Virus record (IMG/VR): IMGVR_UViG_3300038701_000531
Span: 1 to 64,000 of that record
Reading direction: 5' to 3' (one strand)
DNA: 64,000 nt
Source: a virus
Shown here: positions 59,735-64,000 of the stretch, one piece after another
Numbering within the stretch: position 1 is the first letter of the stretch
Layout of the letters: each line of letters begins with the position of its first letter
Notes under the pieces: model-generated
Seen by the model: only the letters and a program-made list of their open reading frames with translations
Databases searched by the model: none
Told to the model about the DNA's origin: nothing
Translations under genes and position numbers: made by a program

Positions 59735-59955
59735 TGATAGATGAAACTAAAGAATTACTTGAAGAATATGAAAATCTATGTAAAAATAGAGATTGGTATT
59801 TCTACTATTCAGATGATCATAGTGTGTGGTCAAGAGGTCAAGCTAACTTAGATCGATGTATCTATATAGTTAACTACCTTAAGCAGTTAGGACTTAAAGA
59901 TAAAACAGTAGAGATATATAATAAGTATGCTCCTACAAAAGCTACAGTACAATGA
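59734..59955 (+). CDS. Hypothetical protein, 73 aa
   Basis: Acidic N-terminal helix (DETKELLEEYENLCKNRDW) and YNKYAP near the end. One-base overlap with DUF4326, ATGA overlap with the next gene. Function unknown. Confidence 0.6.
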   Translation: MIDETKELLEEYENLCKNRDWYFYYSDDHSVWSRGQANLDRCIYIVNYLKQLGLKDKTVEIYNKYAPTKATVQ

Positions 59956-60080
59956 GTGAAGATGTTATCACTGTAGTTAAAGAAACTAGGTGGTGTGAAT
60001 TTGGTTTTTACGTAGTAGCCCTTACAAGTGATGGTAGGAAGTATATAATCTTTGGAGATGAATTAGAGGAGGATGAATGA
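59952..60080 (+). CDS. Hypothetical acidic protein, 42 aa
   Basis: ATG 59952 overlaps the upstream stop (ATGAG) and TGA 60078-60080 overlaps the ATPase start. GAGGAGG for the downstream gene lies in its 3' end. Coding style matches neighbours. Confidence 0.5.
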   Translation: MSEDVITVVKETRWCEFGFYVVALTSDGRKYIIFGDELEEDE

Positions 60081-61156
60081 AAACAATAGAACTATCTTTA
60101 GCGCGTAATTATGTATCATCGTGGTCAACAGTAGACGCAGTGAGAGAATTAATTGCTAATGCCTTAGATGAAGGTGATCCATATATTGACACTATAGGCG
60201 ATGACGAAATAATCATTGAGACAGAAACTGGTAAAATACCTATTGAATATCTCCTTATGGGGAGTGGCAGTAAAACAGAGGGTACTGATACTATAGGTCA
60301 ATTCAATGAGGGACTAAAATTAGCACTACTAATCATTGCTAGAAATGATTTACCTCATGTAATATTAAATGGTGATGAACAATGGGAAGTTTATATAGCG
60401 AAATCTAATACATTTGGTATTGATTGTCTTCATATAGATATCACAGAAAATACTTACAATTCTGATACCGATAAAGTTAGGTTTGAAATATCAGGATTAC
60501 GTAGTGTACTAGGAGATATTAAAAGTAAGAATTTATGTTTCCAAGAAGACTTAGATGTTATATCTACTGATAATGGGGATATAATTAAAAATGACCACTT
60601 AAAAGGCCAAATCTTCTGTGGTGGTGTCTGGGTTTGTGAAGACTTAAGCTTTGATTATGGTTATAACTTCACCACTGATGTACTAAAACTTGATAGAGAT
60701 CGTAGAAAAGTATCTACTTTTGATTTAGCTTGGCAGACTAAAGAACTCTGGAACCTAGTTGATTCTGAGGAGGACGAAGAAGAATTAGTAGAAGCCATTC
60801 TAAAAGACAAATATGATGCTAAGTATGTAAATGGTTCTATGGTTAGTACTGAGGTTGCTAATAGAGTTCTTGAGCGGGCTACTAAAGACTTAGATGAGGA
60901 CACTGTATTAACAGGTGATTGGGCTGAATATGATAACCTTAGAGAGAGTAAAGTTAAGGTTAAATATATTAGTAGTGACGCTATAGCAAGTGTTATAACT
61001 AAAGCTACTAATTATAAGAAACCCCAAGAGTTTATAAAAATTGAAAAACCTATGGATATTTTAGTTGACTTTCATGAAAAATGGAGTGATAATATGGATT
61101 CAGACTTAGAGAGTGCTTTTAGTGAGTTAATTGATAAGTTAGATGGTTTAATTTAA
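60077..61156 (+). CDS. GHKL-family ATPase-like protein, 359 a
   Basis: 359 residues. Bergerat-fold motifs are visible: N-box TVDAVRELIANALDEGDP (E..xNAxDE), G1-like LLMGSGSKTEGTDTIGQFNEGLK (around residues 60-82) and a downstream beta sheet. The histidine-kinase/Hsp90/MutL-type ATP pocket is clear, but there is no kinase, MutL or gyrase C-terminal domain. Phages encode several such stand-alone ATPases of unknown role. ATGA-coupled to the upstream gene. Confidence 0.75.
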   Translation: MKTIELSLARNYVSSWSTVDAVRELIANALDEGDPYIDTIGDDEIIIETETGKIPIEYLLMGSGSKTEGTDTIGQFNEGLKLALLIIARNDLPHVILNGDEQWEVYIAKSNTFGIDCLHIDITENTYNSDTDKVRFEISGLRSVLGDIKSKNLCFQEDLDVISTDNGDIIKNDHLKGQIFCGGVWVCEDLSFDYGYNFTTDVLKLDRDRRKVSTFDLAWQTKELWNLVDSEEDEEELVEAILKDKYDAKYVNGSMVSTEVANRVLERATKDLDEDTVLTGDWAEYDNLRESKVKVKYISSDAIASVITKATNYKKPQEFIKIEKPMDILVDFHEKWSDNMDSDLESAFSELIDKLDGLI

Positions 61157-61177
61157 ACAACAAAAGGAGATACAAAA

Positions 61178-61459
61178 ATGAGCAACACAATTAATGTACA
61201 AGACTACTATTTACTAGACCAAGATAAGAACTTACCCACTGAGGAATCTGTGGTGGCAAGCTTCAAAGGTGTAGTAGCTAGTGATAATGACCAAGTAGTT
61301 ATCCAACAGCTATTAGTTGATGAGGATATCAAATCTGCTATCACTAGCCACAATGAAAAACGAGTTAAGTTAATTAATAAGGGCATTCTAGAACGTACTG
61401 GTAAAAAGGTTAACCTAGAACCTATCACTATTAAAAATTTGACTTGGTTAATTAAGTAG
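61178..61459 (+). CDS. Hypothetical protein, 93 aa
   Basis: ATG with AAAGGAG upstream. Acidic N-terminus, basic C-terminus (RVKLINKGILERTGKKVNL). No family recognised. Followed by a UUCG-loop hairpin. Confidence 0.6.
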   Translation: MSNTINVQDYYLLDQDKNLPTEESVVASFKGVVASDNDQVVIQQLLVDEDIKSAITSHNEKRVKLINKGILERTGKKVNLEPITIKNLTWLIK

Positions 61460-61467
61460 TATACTAT

Positions 61468-61490
61468 AACCCTCTTCGGAGGGTTTATTT
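61468..61490 (+). terminator. UUCG-loop hairpin, probable terminator
   Basis: AACCCTC-TTCG-GAGGGTT: a 7-bp stem with the very stable cUUCGg tetraloop, followed by TATTTGT. The U-run is imperfect, so termination may be partial. Confidence 0.65.
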
Positions 61491-61507
61491 GTAAATAAGG
61501 AGGTCAT

Positions 61508-61932
61508 ATGGAATTTAATGGAGCAGCTCTATACACTGCTGAGGAAATTAAAAGAGCTTTAAATAATTATAAAGAATCATGTGATGTATATGAGATTGAC
61601 TTAAAAAAAAAGCCAAACAAAAATATCTAAAAGATAACACTCCTAAATATGAATATAAATTTAAGTGGTTTTATTTTAAAAAGATACCTATAAGTTCCCA
61701 AGAGATATTAGACGAAGACGTTGATGATTCTTATGGAAAATATAAAAGTATAAATAATAAACTAAATCTTCTAGGTTATTTAGAAGAATCTAGAATTGTA
61801 AGTGAATGGGGGTACTACTGGGATAAAACTATATCAAACCAAATTAGACACCTAACTAATGGCGGTAAGGATGCTTACCTAAACCCAGAACAAGCTAGGT
61901 TTGTGAACAATTGGAAGGAGAACCAAGAATGA
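61508..61932 (+). CDS. Hypothetical protein read through a -1 frameshift (A AAA AAG)
   Basis: ATG 61508 with AAGGAGG upstream opens a 40-codon frame that stops soon after an A9 run (61604-61612). A -1 shift at the canonical A-AAA-AAG heptamer continues the frame for ~105 codons to TGA 61930-61932, with coherent sequence (KFKWFYFKKIPIS; YLNPEQARFVNNW). Total ~140 aa. Programmed frameshifting or a homopolymer indel are both possible. The next gene's ATG overlaps the stop. Confidence 0.5.
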
Positions 61933-62336
61933 CAACAGTAAAAGAATACATAGATTTATACAACAAAGGTGAACTACGCCAATCACAACTGCATTCTATG
62001 ATTGAAGCTATGATCTTTGAAATAGAGGATAAAGAATCTGAGGAAGAAACTACTATTGAATCTTTTGGAGGTTTAAACTATAAAACTATCTTTGGACAAA
62101 AAGAATTTTATAATGGACATGGACAATTACAAGTAGATGAGTTATCCTTAACTGAATGTCTTGGACTGATAAAACAATTAGGAGATAATAGTAAGGAAAC
62201 TGATAAGCCTGTATATAATATTTTCTACTTATCTATATTTCCAGAGAAAGAGGGATACTCAGGTAATATCCATCAGAGTGTTATAGGCGATGATATTTTA
62301 TGGTTAACAATTAATAATCTTGATATAGAATTATAA
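61929..62336 (+). CDS. Hypothetical acidic protein, 135 aa
   Basis: ATG 61929 (ATGA overlap with the frameshifted gene) preceded by AAGGAG; an upstream in-frame start at 61911 is rejected. Contains VKEYIDLYNKGELRQSQLHSM. No family recognised. Confidence 0.65.
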   Translation: MTTVKEYIDLYNKGELRQSQLHSMIEAMIFEIEDKESEEETTIESFGGLNYKTIFGQKEFYNGHGQLQVDELSLTECLGLIKQLGDNSKETDKPVYNIFYLSIFPEKEGYSGNIHQSVIGDDILWLTINNLDIEL

Positions 62337-62353
62337 ATTATAGGAGGATACTG

Positions 62354-62908
62354 ATGACAATTATTGTAGGTTACAAAGATAAAAAGAATAAAAAAGTTAT
62401 TATTGGTGGTGATACTAATGCTACTGGAGGTTGGCACACATCACGGAGATTAGATGGTAAAACCTTCACAGTACATGGTATATCCTATGGCTTCACATCT
62501 TCCTATCGGATGGGGCAGATTATTAAGTACCATATGCCAGAACTACTAAGCACTATAAGAAAGAAAGACCCTTTTAATTATGTTGTAAGTGTTCTTGTAC
62601 CTGAATATCGAAGACTTTTAAAAGCACATGGTTATAATGGAGAATATGACTCACACAATGATGTATCAGGGAGGTTTATTATAGCTATTGATGGTAATCT
62701 CTTTGCTATTGATAATGATTTCCAAGTAATTGAACCTAGAGATGACTATTTTGCTGTAGGTTGTGGCAGTGAATATGCTTTAGGAAGTTTATATCAAACC
62801 AGTACAGACAAAGATACTAGTATTAAAGATAAAGTAATAAAAGCTTTAGATTGTGCTTGTTATTTTAGTGCTGGCTGCGGTGGCGAATATACTTTTGAGG
62901 AAAACTAG
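62354..62908 (+). CDS. Ntn-hydrolase (proteasome beta/HslV-like) protein, 184 aa
   Basis: N-terminus MTIIVGYKDKKNKKVIIGGDT, then GKTFTVHGISYGFTSSYRMGQ and GRFIIAIDGNLFAIDNDFQVIE..FAVGCGSEYALGSL. This is the alternating strand pattern of proteasome-like Ntn hydrolases, with Thr2 as the potential nucleophile after Met removal. Phage homologues are widespread; their substrate is unknown. Confidence 0.7.
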   Translation: MTIIVGYKDKKNKKVIIGGDTNATGGWHTSRRLDGKTFTVHGISYGFTSSYRMGQIIKYHMPELLSTIRKKDPFNYVVSVLVPEYRRLLKAHGYNGEYDSHNDVSGRFIIAIDGNLFAIDNDFQVIEPRDDYFAVGCGSEYALGSLYQTSTDKDTSIKDKVIKALDCACYFSAGCGGEYTFEEN

Positions 62909-62923
62909 AGGGTAAATTAATAT

Positions 62924-63124
62924 ATGAAAGATTTAGATATAGGTACTAGGGTATCTACAACCCATAACTTTCTCTCAGATGGTGTAATTAAAGATCTTAT
63001 TAAAAGCTACTGTGGCAGTTATGTAGTCTATTACTTAATTAAATTAGATGAGAAAGCACCTAATCAGTATGCTTGGGAAACTGATGAGGTTTTATTAGAT
63101 AGAAGTGAAATAAAGGAGAAATAA
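62924..63124 (+). CDS. Small SH3/KOW-like phage protein, 66 aa
   Basis: Short beta-barrel-type protein (LDIGTRVSTTHNFLSDGVIKDLIK..YLIKLDEK..WETDEVLL). Start ATG without a strong ribosome site (GAGGGT). One-base overlap with the next gene. Confidence 0.55.
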   Translation: MKDLDIGTRVSTTHNFLSDGVIKDLIKSYCGSYVVYYLIKLDEKAPNQYAWETDEVLLDRSEIKEK

Positions 63125-63747
63125 TGACAACAGTAATTACTTCATTTATGAGCAGTACTTATCAGGGAACAGAAGAAGATCTCTTAGCTGACCCTTATTT
63201 TAAGAACCTTCAACTGATATACCAAGAATTAAAAGAAAAGGGTTATTGTTATGTGTCAATACCTGATGGAGACTATGAAGGGAGTATAGCTAAATTTACA
63301 GTGGATGTAGATCAAATAAAGGATAAACTCTACTGGAGTATAGATAGGTATAATAACATTTATAATATGACTTCTTATTTTTCAGGGAGATTATCTTGGA
63401 AAGGTAGAAAGAATAATCCTAAATTTTTATTAACTTCTAGAAAGGTAACTGCCGTTTTTCTAAACTATGATGGTGAAGAAGTTTTCAGGCGTCTAGACTT
63501 TAATAAAATTAAAAAGGAATTATTAGAAAAGCCATTATATGATATGAAAGGTGATGAATTATTTATAGGTGATAATGTACTATATATGAATCTTAGATAT
63601 GGAAATGGTGGCAGGTTATCTATAGGAACTATTAAAGAATTCAAACCTCACGCTAGAGATGGTTATGTATCAGTTATTATCATCAACGAAGATGAAGAAC
63701 AAAAGAGTGAGTGCAACTACCCACAGAATCAAGTGTATAGATTATAG
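63124..63747 (+). CDS. Hypothetical protein with C-terminal SH3/KOW-like domain, 207 aa
   Basis: AAAGGAG upstream. The last ~65 residues (KGDELFIGDNVLYMNLRYGN..LSIGTIKEF) contain the GD.V.Y...IGTI.F motif shared with 5031-5267 and 15747-16337. N-terminal part unassigned. Confidence 0.6.
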   Translation: MTTVITSFMSSTYQGTEEDLLADPYFKNLQLIYQELKEKGYCYVSIPDGDYEGSIAKFTVDVDQIKDKLYWSIDRYNNIYNMTSYFSGRLSWKGRKNNPKFLLTSRKVTAVFLNYDGEEVFRRLDFNKIKKELLEKPLYDMKGDELFIGDNVLYMNLRYGNGGRLSIGTIKEFKPHARDGYVSVIIINEDEEQKSECNYPQNQVYRL

Positions 63748-63755
63748 GAGAAGTA

Positions 63756-64000
63756 ATGTCAATAGAAAGAGCAAAGCAGTTAATATCTGAAGGACATAAT
63801 GTATGTGTACTAGGTTCTGGTGGTACAGGTAAGAGTACATTAATTAGAGAATTAGACAATAATAGAACTCTAATTGGAGCGCCTACTGGAACTGCTGCTC
63901 TTAATGTTGGAGGAATGACTAATCATAGTTTATTTGGCTTATCTTATGGCCTACCAACAGAAAAGGATTGTACTACATTAAGTCAGTCCTTAATTAATCT
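63756..64000 (+). CDS. PIF1/RecD-like DNA helicase, 3' truncated by window edge
   Basis: ATG 63756 with TAGGAGAAG upstream. The first ~80 residues show Walker A VLGSGGTGKSTLI and motif Ia APTGTAALNVGGMTNHSLFG, the signature of PIF1/Dda-type superfamily 1B helicases. These unwind DNA 5' to 3' at forks or during recombination. The rest lies beyond the window. Confidence 0.8.
   Translation, partial: MSIERAKQLISEGHNVCVLGSGGTGKSTLIRELDNNRTLIGAPTGTAALNVGGMTNHSLFGLSYGLPTEKDCTTLSQSLIN

Noticed and set aside
1-64000. Prophage or lysogeny functions
   Set aside because: No integrase, excisionase, CI/Cro-like repressor pair or attachment-site duplication could be recognised in the window.

Overview
The window is part of the genome of an AT-rich, double-stranded DNA tailed phage with a contractile tail (a myovirus). 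It has a DUF3383-type tail sheath, two related tube proteins, gpJ/gp25/gpV-like baseplate proteins, a DUF935-like portal, a gpE-like capsid and a terminase. An Rz/Rz1-type spanin pair and lipoproteins point to a Gram-negative host. I see no integrase or lysogeny repressor, so a lytic lifestyle is likely. The morphogenesis module most resembles the KPP10/Pam3 type of myovirus, judged from family resemblance only. Layout: 0-17.3 kb (+ strand) holds early and metabolic genes: a probable SSB with acidic tail, 5'-3' exonuclease, HNH nuclease, metallophosphoesterase, MazG-like pyrophosphohydrolase, ThyX and class I ribonucleotide reductase, plus two tRNAs (Arg-UCU and a CAU tRNA). Embedded at 7.6-10.1 kb is a compositionally foreign cassette of eight small genes, each preceded by the same TAACAGATAG-like element. 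From 17.3 to 52.9 kb everything lies on the - strand and forms the late block. Read 5' to 3' from 52.9 kb it runs: zinc protein, candidate structured RNA, tRNA-Pro and tRNA-Thr, virion protein, TerS, a frameshifted GIY-YIG nuclease, TerL, portal, XkdF-like protease, scaffold, decoration, capsid, connectors, sheath, tubes, tail chaperones with a -1 frameshift, tape measure, baseplate, tail fibres and lysis genes. The block ends at an intrinsic terminator facing the + strand genes. From 53.5 to 64 kb (+ strand) there is a second early-type block: FmdB-like, macro-domain, lysozyme, a degenerate PhoH, Dam, SLOG/DUF2493, DUF4326, a GHKL ATPase, an Ntn hydrolase and the start of a PIF1-like helicase. 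The AT-rich divergent region at 52.9-53.6 kb carries promoters for both directions, palindromes and iteron-like repeats. The most unusual content is the interruption of two essential late genes. The tape-measure gene is split by two group I introns that leave a 16-nt micro-exon between them; one intron carries an HNH homing nuclease. The terL gene is split by two group I introns and also by an intein with class 3 (W-C-T) signatures. The first terL intron and the intein flank only five codons of the Walker A P-loop. Splice sites were assigned by reading-frame restoration, P1 pairing with a U:G wobble and the conserved P/Q/R/S core elements. terL exon 1 also has an in-frame TGA. Other points of interest are a terminator/promoter leader used twice, a pseudoknotted intergenic RNA near 55.3 kb, hairpins whose loops mimic the 16S anti-Shine-Dalgarno tail, and a PhoH relative lacking its Walker A half.
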